Below are positions 23,965 to 35,793 of a stretch of 64,000 nt of DNA, piece after piece. A model generated the notes under the pieces. That model had not been told where the DNA came from. It saw only the letters and a program-made list of their open reading frames with translations, and did not search any database. Within the stretch, counting starts at the first letter, position 1. Every line of letters begins with the position of its first letter. The DNA comes from Limonium bicolor (Eukaryota; Streptophyta; Magnoliopsida; Caryophyllales; Plumbaginaceae). The DNA lies in contig CM041778.1 in NCBI GenBank assembly GCA_023374045.1, forward strand, positions 98,954,839 through 99,018,838, in the 5' to 3' direction. Both the position numbers and the translations under genes were made by a program.

Positions 23965-25406
23965 TGAAATACCCCAAACATTTAAATAAATGAATATAAG
24001 TAAACAAATATTATTTGGGGGTTTATTAAACCCTAAGAAAGCATATAAACACTTGGGCGTTAAAAAACGCACCTAAACTCCTTAAGGTTAAAAACGTGTG
24101 TTAAAGCCCGACCTTAAGTAAACAAGTTATATAAACTATAAACTTCATATGAAGATAATCAAGGATCATTATATGACCCTTAGAATGCAGGACCCCATCT
24201 AAAAAGGTAATAAAAATACAAATGGCTCGGGAGTTCCCTTAAAGGCCCCTTAAGGACCGAAAGTCCCGGAAATACCTTATTAAATAAAGTAAAGCATTAC
24301 CCCTCATTATAAATGCACAATAGTACCTTAATGAAAATTTAAGATGAAGTTCTCAAGATAAATTCTCGGTTAAAGACAAAGTACTCGGGAGATTTTCTTA
24401 ACGCTCCTTCTTGCCCGGGTAGCGCGAGAATTGTGTTCTGAGTTAGTATAACCCCATATAACTCAATGTAACACCTTGACATATTATTATGGACTGTAAA
24501 TAACATTTATAAACACTTGGAACACATAGCGACTAATTATTTCCCAGAAAATTCTTAAAGCACAAAAACGCACCTTCGGGAGTCACGAAAATGCGTTTTA
24601 CGCAATTGGCTTGAAGTTTTTGAGGAGCCACGAGTTGATAATCTTAAAAGTAGATAACTTTACCATCTAAATCAACTAATTCCAGTAATAAACTCATAGT
24701 ATAAATGGGGGCGATTTTTGGGACAAAAAGGTACCTAAAATCAGCATTTTTACCTTAAAACTTTCATCATTTCCATCATATAAATGTACCAATTAAATGC
24801 TGGAACCTATTACACATATTAGTATGATACTAATACAATATAGTGTGACAAAAATCAAATGAAAAATCAATCCCATTTGACCACCATATGGGGCGCCAAT
24901 TATAGTCAATTTTGACTAGTTTTTAGTAAAAATGGTCTGTTGGATGGTGAGTCATCTTAGCATGTATTATCTGGTGATTTGCAATTAATTACAGTCTGGA
25001 GAAGCCCCTCCATTACGTGTGCCTGCAAGAAATCAGTAAGGATTAGTTTAAATAAAGATAAGGAGATTATATGCTAATCTAGTCATACTTGTATTAGACA
25101 AAAAAAAAAACAAATGAAGCAAGTTGGTTCCTTGGCATGTGATGCCGATCTGAATCAATTAGTGGGGAACTGAATGCTATCTGATTTCCAATAATTAAAC
25201 TAGTGGGATATGTACCTAACATCCAAGATTATTATGTTGCAATTAACAAAATCAAGTAGTCACCTAGGACTTCCATTACCGTAACACTACAAGGGGTTAG
25301 GAGCTGCTTACACTCATCATGGCCGAGACCTGCAGGGATAAAGAACAAGGTTAGTGTCATTAATTAACTTAACAAATCTTGAATAATTTCCATGCCTAAT
25401 ATAAAG
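23965..25406 (+). mobile_element. Truncated plus-strand LTR, unit 2
   Basis: It starts TGAAATACCCC and breaks at the same base as unit 1 (junction 25406/25407), which marks the tandem duplication joint. Confidence 0.75.
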
Positions 25407-26586
25407 AACATGAAGCACCGGAATCGAATAACACTTTAGCTTTAACGCCATTGACAGGAAAAGTACCTGTGATAACTTTTCCTTCTTCCTCCGCTTCGGT
25501 CTTGCTTATGACATTTATGTGGCCTCGGTTGCCATACCCTCCTCCTTGGGTTCCCCCTCGATTTCCTTGCTGTTGTTTCCCTTGGTTGCTCCCTTGGCCA
25601 TTGAAGTTGTTTCTTGTGCCATTGTAACCAGTCTTTTGGCCTCCAGCTTGGTTATTATAACCATTGTTGTTGTTCTGGGTGTTAGGTTGCCTCGCACCGT
25701 GATTTCCATTCCCACCTCCACCTTCCTTTTTCTTCCTGCACTCAAAGGCTCTATGACCCAAGGTGCCACAGTTGTAGCATTTGACTAGCTTCCCTTCACA
25801 ATCCACCCCTGGGTGGTTCCTTGAACACCTCTTACAGAAGAAATATCTGGCCCTCTTATTTGGGTCATTTGTGTTACTACTTTGCTCATGGTAGTTTGGC
25901 TTGATCCAAGGCCTCTTGATCCCCTTCTGGTTCCCATCATATTTCGCTCCTTTCTCCCTGTTCTCACCTCCTTGGTTTGGTTCAAACTTTCTCTTAAGGC
26001 CTCCTTGTGCCTCCTTCCTCCTCTGTTGTACTCGGTACAAATTAGCAGACTTCTCATATGCTTCCTGCAGGGTAGCCACTGGTAGGATACTCAAAGCTTC
26101 TTGCAGTCCCCAATTCAGTCCCCCGATAAATCGTTGTACTTTGGCAGCTTCATCAGGTACTAGGTTTGCTGCAAACCTTGCTAATTCCACAAATCTTGAG
26201 TGGTAAGTCTTCACATCCCCCGACAATTGTTTCAGCTCAAGGAATTCATGATACTTTTGCATTCGGACATGCTCCGGGTAGAACCTCCTTCTCATTGCTT
26301 CTTTCAGCGCATTCCAACCTAGATTAGGTTGCTCACCCAACCTTTCATTCTCAGAGCACCACCATAAGTCAGCTTCTCCACGAAAGTAGTAGACCGCCCC
26401 ATTGACCTTCTTGTCTTCAGGACATTCCACAACATCAAAAATTTTGTTAAACTCCCTGATCCAATCCTCCAGGATCACAGGGTCTTCAATTCCAACAAAC
26501 GTACTCGGCTTCATTGCAGCAATCTTCCGGGCGAAGTCTTGGGGTACTCCAGCTCTTTCCTCTTGCCTTTTTAATATCCTACCCAT
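25407..26586 (-). pseudogene. Tekay-like gag and protease start, unit 2
   Basis: This is the same gag as in unit 1 but with the gag domain unshifted throughout: residues 41-71 read as a normal gag segment (DWIREFNKIFDVV...VYYFRGEADLWW). The knuckle CYNCGTLGHRAFEC and the protease start DSGAS are present. The frame is then cut by the array junction, so no pol follows and the copy is not autonomous. The start ATG lies 212 bases from the LTR end, after the primer site. Confidence 0.82.
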
Positions 26587-26778
26587 GCTAAGGGCTAGGT
26601 TTCTAAGGGTTTCAAGCTGGCCTCTATCGACCTCCCCTGTTGGCCGATTAACATTCTACGCATAGACATATATTTATCAGTCATATATCATAAGTAGTCA
26701 AACAATCAAGCAGTCAATCAGCATTCACACACAAACATTCACGCAACAAATTACCTATATCCCCTAATTTATAACCTA

Positions 26779-26793
26779 GGGCTCTGATACCAA
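26779..26793 (-). promoter_or_regulatory. Primer binding site, initiator-Met tRNA, unit 2
   Basis: Same TTGGTATCAGAGCCC (minus strand) just inside the LTR end as in unit 1. Confidence 0.83.
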
Positions 26794-26797
26794 CTTT

Positions 26798-29700
26798 TGT
26801 AACACCCCCATTCGCAAGGACACAACACTCACCGGACAGTCGCAGCGGAAGACTTCCCGAAACTCTCAAATGGGTGCTACAACGCCACACCCACTCCCTA
26901 GTGGGTGCTAAGGCTAAACTTCCAACTCTTAAACATACTACATATCCTTAACTTCATAGATAAAACATTACATTATCCTTACATAGTCTGGATTAAACAT
27001 AGAGTCATAACAACGAAACATAAAGCAACATTAACTTACAAACACTGTTTAACTCCAACTTAGCTAACATAGACAACAACTACTCCCAACTGAGACAAAC
27101 CAAAGTCCAACCTAGTGACTTAGTGGAGTTACAAGTTACACACGGGCTCTTTTAAGTCCCTTAAACCTTCTACGCACTTCTTCTACCGGTAACACCCTCA
27201 TCCTAGCTGTGGTACGCAGTTTATAGTAACTTAGAGCAGGAAAGAGGGGCTTCCTGACAACCAGAACACGTACGCCCATCCTTAGAGAAAAGCTATTCAC
27301 TAAGTAAACATAAATGAAGTGGCAATGGGTCAGCTCCACTTCTGGGTAAGGTGCCAACCATGCGTACATCTCACTCTGCAACCATAAATCCAAACACAAA
27401 CAAGGAAGGGGTTGCAGTTGCAAATCAGCAAATTGAGTAACTCCCACTACAACTTGTAAAATTCATTTTGTCTTTGCAAAACTCCAATAATACATACTCA
27501 TAACAGTAATGATAACAATTTCTCATAATCATATAGCAAGGGCAGTCCCTTGTCACAAGCAAAATAATATCAGCACAACAATTCGGTATTTCATCACCTG
27601 CACTTTTCTTTAGACCAAAGCATATAGCTAACCAACCAGAACATGAATATACACCATACACCACAAAATCAATTGTTAGTCAGTAGATAACACAGTAGGT
27701 ATTCAATTCCACCACATAATAAATACTTTCGAACAACCTCACACAACCACTGGACCTCGGGCAAGCCCTTGGAACAAATAATCATAACCACTGGACCTCG
27801 GGAGAAAACCCCTTGGAACAAATCTCACCTCACTCTATGTCCTTAAGTGTGCACACCCTCTAAAGGTCATCAGCCCCTAGAGTAGATCATAGTAGCTTAG
27901 CTCCAATACATTGGTAGGAGCGGTAAAATAATTCCCAATACATTAGTAGGGCATTACAAAACTCCAATACATTGGTAGGAGTAATCCATGGATAAACATT
28001 GCCAACATTGACCAACACATTCCTCATGTCCAGAACCATATTGCACAATTTAATACACCAAGCAAAGTCAGTATAAGCAGCCACAACAATTAGTGGGCAG
28101 AAGCAACTCAAAACAGCAATTATACTCACCACATTAACCGTTTTGGTATGTTTATGTATGCTTAAGCATTTTCACCAATTTAATTTCACCAAGTGGTCAT
28201 CCCACCTTATATAATCAGTATGAACACCAATATTCACCACACATAAATTATAGTCACACACCAAAAACAGAAAAACCAACCATACCGAAATTAATACAAT
28301 AACAGTGATCAAAATCCTTAGTAACACTTATTGTGCGCCTATGTGTGTCTAAGTGTTATTACAACTTTTGTTGAACCCAATGGTCATATAACATCTTATG
28401 GTCAGTATAAGACCCCATGTTCATTAAAACACCAGAAACCAAATCAACAAGAACTTTCATAACCAATACCGATAAGTTTGTGGTAGATTTTTCTCTAGTT
28501 AACTCACCTAGTTAACTAGCCATATTCATCAAACTTATAGTCACTAAACATGTGTCAAAACCTCATATTTAACCTATCCATTTCATCACCTAAGGTTCTG
28601 TCCATCTTAGGAAAATCATTAACTCATTAAACTTCCACCACAACGGTTACTAAACACACCTTATCCAAATGTACATTTATATGTACCACTAACTTTGTCT
28701 ATTTGTCTAGGAAACCTATCCCATTTGACACCATTTCGACCTGGACATAACCAACAAAGAACATCATTTCCTCAATTCAAGCTGTAAAACATCACATAAT
28801 ACTTAGTATACAGAAGCAACAAAACCGATTGCACATGCAATCCTTAAAGCACTTTCTATGTCACTTTTCCTTTGTTCTTTCCTACTTAACTTACCACCTG
28901 CATGAGCCACGAAATTCATAAGCAATGTAGAGGGTTTTAACCTCTACTAATCAACCATAACACATCTCAAAAATTACAGAAACATCACACTCAACCAGAA
29001 CCAAACAGAAACCGAAAACAACAAAAGAATTTTTCAGTTTTTGAACATTGTTGTACATGAAAGTTACCTGAGCTCCTCTAGCCATACTAGTTAGTTTTTG
29101 TTGGAATTCCTACAGATAATAGACCTCTCTTCCTCCTCTTAATACTTCCAGCAATGGACTCTAACTCCCCTTCCTAAGCTGGCGCATGCACACCAAACAG
29201 CAACAGCAGAAAATTCCAGCAGCAGCAGCTCTTCACGGTTTGCTCTATTTCTCTCTTGTTATAAGACTTTTTCTTGGTTTCTCTTTTGATCTAACCTCTA
29301 GACAACAGGGGAAGGGATTGGGTGAAAGAAACAGGCTTTGGTAATGGATGAAAAACGAATTATAGGACCAGAAATGGAGGGATACAGCAGCAGAATTTTC
29401 TGGTTCAGCACTCTTTTCTTTCCTCTCCCTTCTCCACGTTTTTCCTTCTCTTTTCTTTCAGTTTTCTCTCAACTTCTGACTTCTAACACAGCTAAGGATG
29501 TTAGGGAAGTGAGGGGCAATGTAAGAAGTGGAAACAAGAGGGTATGGGGAGGGGTAAAACCGAGAGCATGCAAAAGAGAGGAATAAAATCTGCACTTGGC
29601 ATGACATTTCAGCAACATGTGCTCTCACTTGGATCTACTCTCCATGTTAATTCTTTGCTGTATTCTTTAATTGGTATTTGTGGAATGTTTATGAGAGTTT

Positions 29701-30580
29701 GGGAAGGATGAGAAGACAAGGATCTAGGCATGAGTGAAGCCCCATCCAGCCGATCCCAACATGCAAAACAAGAGGAATTGTTTTTCCATTTCAGCAAGTT
29801 TGTTTAATGAAGTCTTAAGAGTCTTTGGCTGGAATATTGACACATAACCCTCATTGTAATTCAAGAAGACATTGTGTTGACACCTCAAAAGTTTGTCTCC
29901 AGCCATGGAACTTGTTTAATCAGACCATAGATGTCAATATTATTACTTAAATGGTAAGGAGACAAGAGTGTAGTAATGTTACATTATAATATAAGTGGCT
30001 GAATTACACTTGTTATTTAATGGCTGATATGGAAGTGTTATAGCATGTTAAAAATCGGCTACATGCTGGAGGTATACTTGGGAATTATAAAAGTTAAGAT
30101 TATATAAAACAATATGATAGTTTATGTGACAAGAAGTAACATGTAACAATTACATGTTTGAATATCATAAGTTTGGGCGGCAAGTATAGGCTGATTTGGA
30201 GCCTTGTTTGGCTTGATTTTGGGCCATGAAATAAAGCTCAATAAAGTGTATGGAATGTCTAGTTTGGTTGACAACATTGAGGTATAGGAATAGGAAGTGG
30301 CAACATGATAATAATTAGCTAACCGAGTCCAAAGATAACCGAAAGAAATGGACTGTTGTATAAGAATAAATTGGCTAGACCTTGCTGTCTATTTTATGGC
30401 CATGAATGGTCTAATGAAAATGATACTTCATAGGATAATATCATTGGATCAACATCTAAAGATATTGGAATAAGGAGACGACACACTAACACTTAATTCT
30501 CAGTAAGTAATTCCCAGTGAGCTACAACTATACAGTGATCTATATCACTATATTAATTCCTAGCAATTTAGGGTGTTTCA
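26798..30580 (-). mobile_element. Tekay-like LTR C, 3783 bp, with element sequence on both sides
   Basis: Ends as in LTR B. It is unusual because the left side carries the primer site and gag (as for a 5' LTR) while the right side carries a polypurine tract and the end of pol (as for a 3' LTR). One LTR is thus shared by two internal regions, the mark of recombination between LTRs. Confidence 0.85.
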
Positions 30581-30600
30581 TTCTCCCCTCCTTAAACAAA
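30581..30600 (-). promoter_or_regulatory. Polypurine tract of the Tekay-like element
   Basis: On the minus strand TTTAAGGAGGGGAGAA directly precedes the LTR start TGAAACACC. It is preceded by GAGGACGAAGC, the usual chromovirus signature just before the tract. It primes plus-strand DNA synthesis. Confidence 0.75.
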
Positions 30601-31041
30601 GCTTCGTCCTCGAAGCTATCTAACCATAATGGTCCAGCAACATCACTCAAATATAGTTAAACCGATGTTAACGGTTGTCTATTCAAGGATTCAAGCAATT
30701 CTCACACATAAAATAACGGTTCATATGGAACCATAGCTCCTCTAGAGATACAAATCCACAAATTTTCCACATGACCACCCATATCATTGGTAATCAATAC
30801 TCATAATGAGCTGTGCTTCCAATGCTTTCAATATATATCCACATACCCAAACATTCAAAACATATCGTATCAAGCGATTATGCACTAATGGCACATATTA
30901 CTCAATAATAAACTCATCATAGGTTTATCACATCAAGAAATTCAGTAATTATCACATAGAATCAAAGGATTTATCCCTAATTTTGCCCCAAGCTCTCCCC
31001 TCCTTAAAAAGAAAGTTTCTCCTGAAACTTCTAACATATAA

Positions 31042-31935
31042 CTAACCTTGATCAAATAGGTGTGGGTGTTGTTTCCTCATCTTGCTCTCTAGCTCCCAAG
31101 TTGCTTCTTGAATTCCATGGTGATCCCATAATATCTTTACCATTTCCACCGATCTCCCTCTGGTTTCCCTTGACTTGTGATCCAATATTTTGATCGGTTG
31201 CTCAACATAGGATAAATTTGGTTCCAACTCCACCTCCTCTGGTTGTAGTACATGGGTCTCATCCGGTATGTATCTTTTCAATTGCGAGACATGGAATACA
31301 TTGTGTACTTGCTCCAAATCCACAGGTAACGCCAGCCTATAAGCTACTTTGCCTACTCTCCCCAGCACTTCATAAGGTCCAATGTATTTCGGAGCTAATT
31401 TGCCTCTCTTACCAAAACGTATTACACTTCTTGTTGGTGATACCTTTAGGAACACCTTATCTCCTTCCTGAAATTCTACCGGTCTCCTATGCAAGTCTGC
31501 ATATGATTTTTGCCTATCTTACGCAGCCTTCATCCTCTGCTGGATATTTTTGACTTGCTGACTCATTTCTTCAGTGAGTTGTGGTCCGACTATTATCGGT
31601 TCTCCCGAGTCACTCCAACACAGTAGTGTCCTACATTTCCTTCCATAGAATGCTTCATAGGGTGCTGCCTTACTATTGTTGTATGAGAATTCGATTAAGT
31701 GTAGCTTATCTACCCACGATCCTTGGTAGTCCATTGCGCAAGCTCTCATCATGTCCTCTAGAGTTTGGATTGTTCTCTCCGTTTGACCGTCTGTTTGAGG
31801 ATGATACGCCGTACTGAGATTCAACTTTGTACCCATTGCTCTTTGAAATTCTTGCCAAAATCTTGAAGTGAACCTAGATTCTCTGTCTGAGATTATTTCC
31901 GATGGAATTCCATGATATTACACCACATTTCGAAC
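31042..31935 (-). pseudogene. Tekay-like integrase end, GPY/F module and chromodomain
   Basis: Two minus-strand frames join as one protein end. 31836-31519 holds the last part of the integrase core with [17 protein letters not shown], including the catalytic Glu region. 31494-31042 holds KLAPKYIGPYEVLGRVGKVAYRL (GPY/F) and a chromodomain (about PIKILDHKSR...ATWELESKMRKQHP). They are separated by a single TAA at 31519-31521 at a usual Gln position. Upstream pol is cut off near 31935, where plus-strand chromovirus sequence starts. 30601-31041 is the non-coding interval before the tract. Confidence 0.82.
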
Positions 31936-32267
31936 GTGTGCAATTTGGTTGGTTATTGTTATGTCCTATGTGACACTTGAATGATTAATTGTGTGTTCTA
32001 TGTAACACTTGGATGTTTATGGAAGCACTTATCTACTTTACAGTATTTACCAAGTTATTTGTGTTACGATTATATTGAATGTCATGAGTAAGGCTAAGTA
32101 CATGTATGAATTGCATACACTCGGATTACAGATGGAATGAGGTGTCACTATAGTATTGACACCCAGGAATGATAGGCATACAGGGAATAGATATGAGGAA
32201 CTTGAATCTATAGTATAAGTAAGTATACGTTATGACTTCGGGACGAAGTCCTTTTAAGGGGGTAGAC
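31936..32267 (+). mobile_element. Plus-strand chromovirus 3' untranslated part, unit 3
   Basis: It matches 23634-23964 and ends with the polypurine tract at 32252-32267. Integrase and chromodomain of this element, present in units 1 and 2, are missing here because 30581-31935 takes their place. Confidence 0.75.
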
Positions 32268-35200
32268 TGAAATACCCCAAACATTTAAATAAATGAATAT
32301 AAGTAAACAAATATTATTTGGGGGTTTATTAAACCCTAAGAAAGCAAATAAACACTTGGGCGTTAAAAAACGCACCTAAACTCCTTAAGGTTAAAAACGT
32401 GTGTTAAAGCCCGACCTTAAGTAAACAAGTTATATAAACTATAAACTTCATATGAAGATAATCAAGGATCATTATATGACCCTTAGAATGCAGGACCCCA
32501 TCTAAAAAGGTAATAAAATACAAATGGCTCGGGAGTTCCCTTAAAGGCCCCTTAAGGACCGAAAGTCCCGGAAATACCTTATTAATAAAGTAAAGCATTA
32601 CCCCTCATTATAAATGCACAATAGTACCTTAATGAAAATTTAAGATGAAGTTCTCAAGATAAATTCTCGGTTAAAGACAAAGTACTCGGGAGATTTTCTT
32701 AACGCTCCTTCTTGCCCGGGTAGCGCAGAATTGTGTTCTGAGTTAGTATAACCCCATATAACTCAATGTAACACCTTGACATATTATTATGGACTGTAAA
32801 TAACATTTATAAACACTTGGAACACATAGCGACTAATTATTTCCCAGAAAATTCTTAAAGCACAAAAACGCACATTCGGGTGTCACGAAAATGCGTTTTA
32901 CGCAATTGGCTTGAAGTTTTTGAGGAGCCACGAGTTGATAATCTTAAAAGTAGATAACTTTACCATCTCAATCAACTAATTCCAGTACTAAACTCATAGT
33001 ATAAATGGGGGCGATTTTTGGGACAAAAAGGTACCTAAAATCAGCATTTTTACCTTAAAACTTTCATCATTTCCATCATATAAATGTACCAATTAAATGC
33101 TGGAACCTATTACACATATTAGTATGATCCTAGTACAATATAGTGTGACAAAAATCAAATGAAAAATCAATCCCATTTGACCACCATATGGGGCACCAAT
33201 TATAGTCAATTTTGACTAGTTTTTAGTTTAAAAATGGTCTGTTGGATGGTGAGTCATCTTAGCATGTATTATATGGTGATATTGCAATTAATTACAGTCT
33301 GGAGAAGCCCCTCCATTACGTGTGCCTGCAAGAAATCAGTAAGGATTAGTTTAAATAAAGATAAGGAGATTATATGCTAATCTAGTCATACTTGTATTAG
33401 ACAAAAAAAAAACAAATGAAGCAAGTTGGTTCCTTGGCATGTGATGCCGATCTGAATCAATTAGTGGGGAACTGAATGCTATCTGATTTCCAATAATTAA
33501 ACTAGTGGGATATGTACCTAACATCCAAGGTTATTATGTTGCAATTAACAAAATCAAGTAGTCACCTAGGACTTCCATTACCGTAACACTACAAGGGGTT
33601 AGGAGCTGCTTACACTCATCATGGCCGAGACCTGCAGGGATAAAACAAGGTTAGTGTCATTAATTAACTTAACAAATCTTGAATAATTGCCATGCCTAAT
33701 ATAAAGCAAACTATATTAATCTCCTAAGGCTCCATTCAGCCGTAAGCCAACAAAGGTGGAGCTGCCTAGTTGCTCCATAATACCGATCACCTCCACCTGC
33801 ATGGATAAAACAAGTTAGCAATATTAATTAAGCTAATAAATCCTAAACTAATGCCTAGTAATAAATAACCTAAGTTAATCCTCTACCATCCCTTTTAGCC
33901 GTTAATCTACAAGACTAGAAGATGCCTAACTCCACCATGCCAACCAGCCGTATACCTAACAAACTAAGGGATCTTGTAGCTAATTTTGTAGTCAAAATAA
34001 ACATAATCATGACATAAAATAATGACACATAATTAAGACTTGACTCTCCTTAATAACTTACGTAGGGGTCATTCATTTCCCTTGCCATACCTTAATCGAT
34101 TGGTGAGCTCTTCATCTTGTTCTCTCTTTTCTCCTTTCTTCATTTCCTAAGTTAGTTCCCAAGTGCTACTAAACTCCATTAATGGTGTATTAGTTCCTAA
34201 CACCATTTCTATGTAAATTCCTAGTTAAATCTACTAAGTCTTGAAGCAAGAAATCATCCTAGCAAACCTACAAGAAATCACCAAGCATATATGCTCCAAT
34301 AAGGTTCCTAGATTCAATAACAACACAAGGAACAACAAGATCAAGTTAAGGTATATTTTCATGTTGAAAAATCCCAAGTAATTACCTAAACCATTTTCGA
34401 AAATTTAGAACTTCTAAACCTATGTTCTCTTCATTATTTCATGAAGGGAACTTGGATCTACAATCATCACAAGGTGTATCAAAAATACCTTGTTAAATTC
34501 CTAAGGTAAACTCTTGTAAAAATTACTACAAATATTATTTATAAACCCTTGTTAGAAGTCTAACAAATAGATCTCCAACATATGTATAAGGAGGCCGAAA
34601 ATACCTTCATCAAAGTAGCATTTGGAGAGCTTGGAATTCAAGGAAAAATCAAGTACAAGAATTGTCTTGATTTAAGGGTAAGTTTATATAAGTAAGGTTT
34701 AAGCTTCAAACTTTGGTATAAAAATTATGTATAACCATTACACAAATTAAGGCCGAAAATATTGGGTTATATTGTCAAGAAAATAATTTATAACATATAA
34801 GGTAAGATTATTACCTTAAGGTATAAAAATGTGTCACAAAAATTAATTAGGATGCATATAAATATAAACCGAATTATCGAAGGTTTATTTGTTCTATTTT
34901 GAGATTATAATCATTCTAAGTCATTAGCATAATTTTTTTTAGAAGTGTTATATGGCTTATGAACATTTATATGTATTTATTATAAGCTTTAAATCAAGTT
35001 TTAAAACCATATGATAAAATTTATTTAGGGCCGAGAGCAATATATGAGATTTGGTGAATTTTGAAATGTATATAAGTGTAATAACTTATTTTATAAATTT
35101 TTGGAACATTAAAAATAGCTACAAGTATTTATATGTTTAGTTTAATAAGTTATATGGCTAAAATATAAATTTTGAAAAGTTTAGAGTACAAATAATAAAA

Positions 35201-35793
35201 ACCGAGGACAAAGGGGTTTGTTTGGTATATTTACATTATAATATAAGGTAGGAATTAATATTATGAATTTTGGTGAATTTATATAAGTGGTTAAGTGTTA
35301 AAATAACATTTCATGAAGTTTCGGGACTATTTTGTAATTTTTGGAAAAACTAGTGTATGACCGAGAATTACTTAAGATTTTATGGGTATAGTAAAGTATT
35401 AATTATGAAATTAAGTCTTGGTCAAAGTGTTGACCAAAAACTTTGGGTTAAAATTATTTATGACATAAAATATTAAGTTTATAATTGTTTTGAGGTGAAT
35501 ATGTAATTTATGGAAGTATATATGAAAAATAGAATTTAATATGGGGCGGAAATGAAAATTGTGGATTGTTTTGGTTATTAGTGAATTAAATATTAAAACT
35601 ATAATTTATAAGTTAATATGTAACTTATATAAAGTTTTGGGATTAAAATGTAAATATAAGGAAAGTATATGTCAAGACCGAAAGTTAATGAGGTCATTTG
35701 GTAATTTATAAAAATTAGAATATCCATTTTGGAATTACCGAAATATTAAGTGGCTAATTAGTAACTTAAAAAGGTAGTATGGTAAATTAATAA
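32268..35793 (+). mobile_element. Longer LTR of the plus-strand chromovirus, unit 3
   Basis: It starts TGAAATACCCC and matches the two truncated LTRs up to 33706, then runs on as AT-rich sequence to 35793. It contains diverged internal repeats of about 100-190 bp around 33575-33960 (motif CCTGCA(G/T)GGATAA). The expected end GTGTTACA is not seen before another LTR begins at 35794, so it is probably truncated there. The sequence after 33706 is the native continuation that the array joint removed from units 1 and 2. Confidence 0.6.

Larger units (their letters stand above)
17044..25406. repeat. One full unit (8363 bp) of a composite tandem array
   Basis: The unit is minus-strand gag, primer site and LTR, then the plus-strand chromovirus 3' end with truncated LTR. 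It is preceded by a partial unit (10455-17043) and followed by an altered one (25407-33706). The joint between truncated LTR and gag falls on the same base at 17043/17044 and 25406/25407, and is absent at 33706, where the LTR runs on. That is the pattern of a head-to-tail tandem duplication. Confidence 0.85.
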
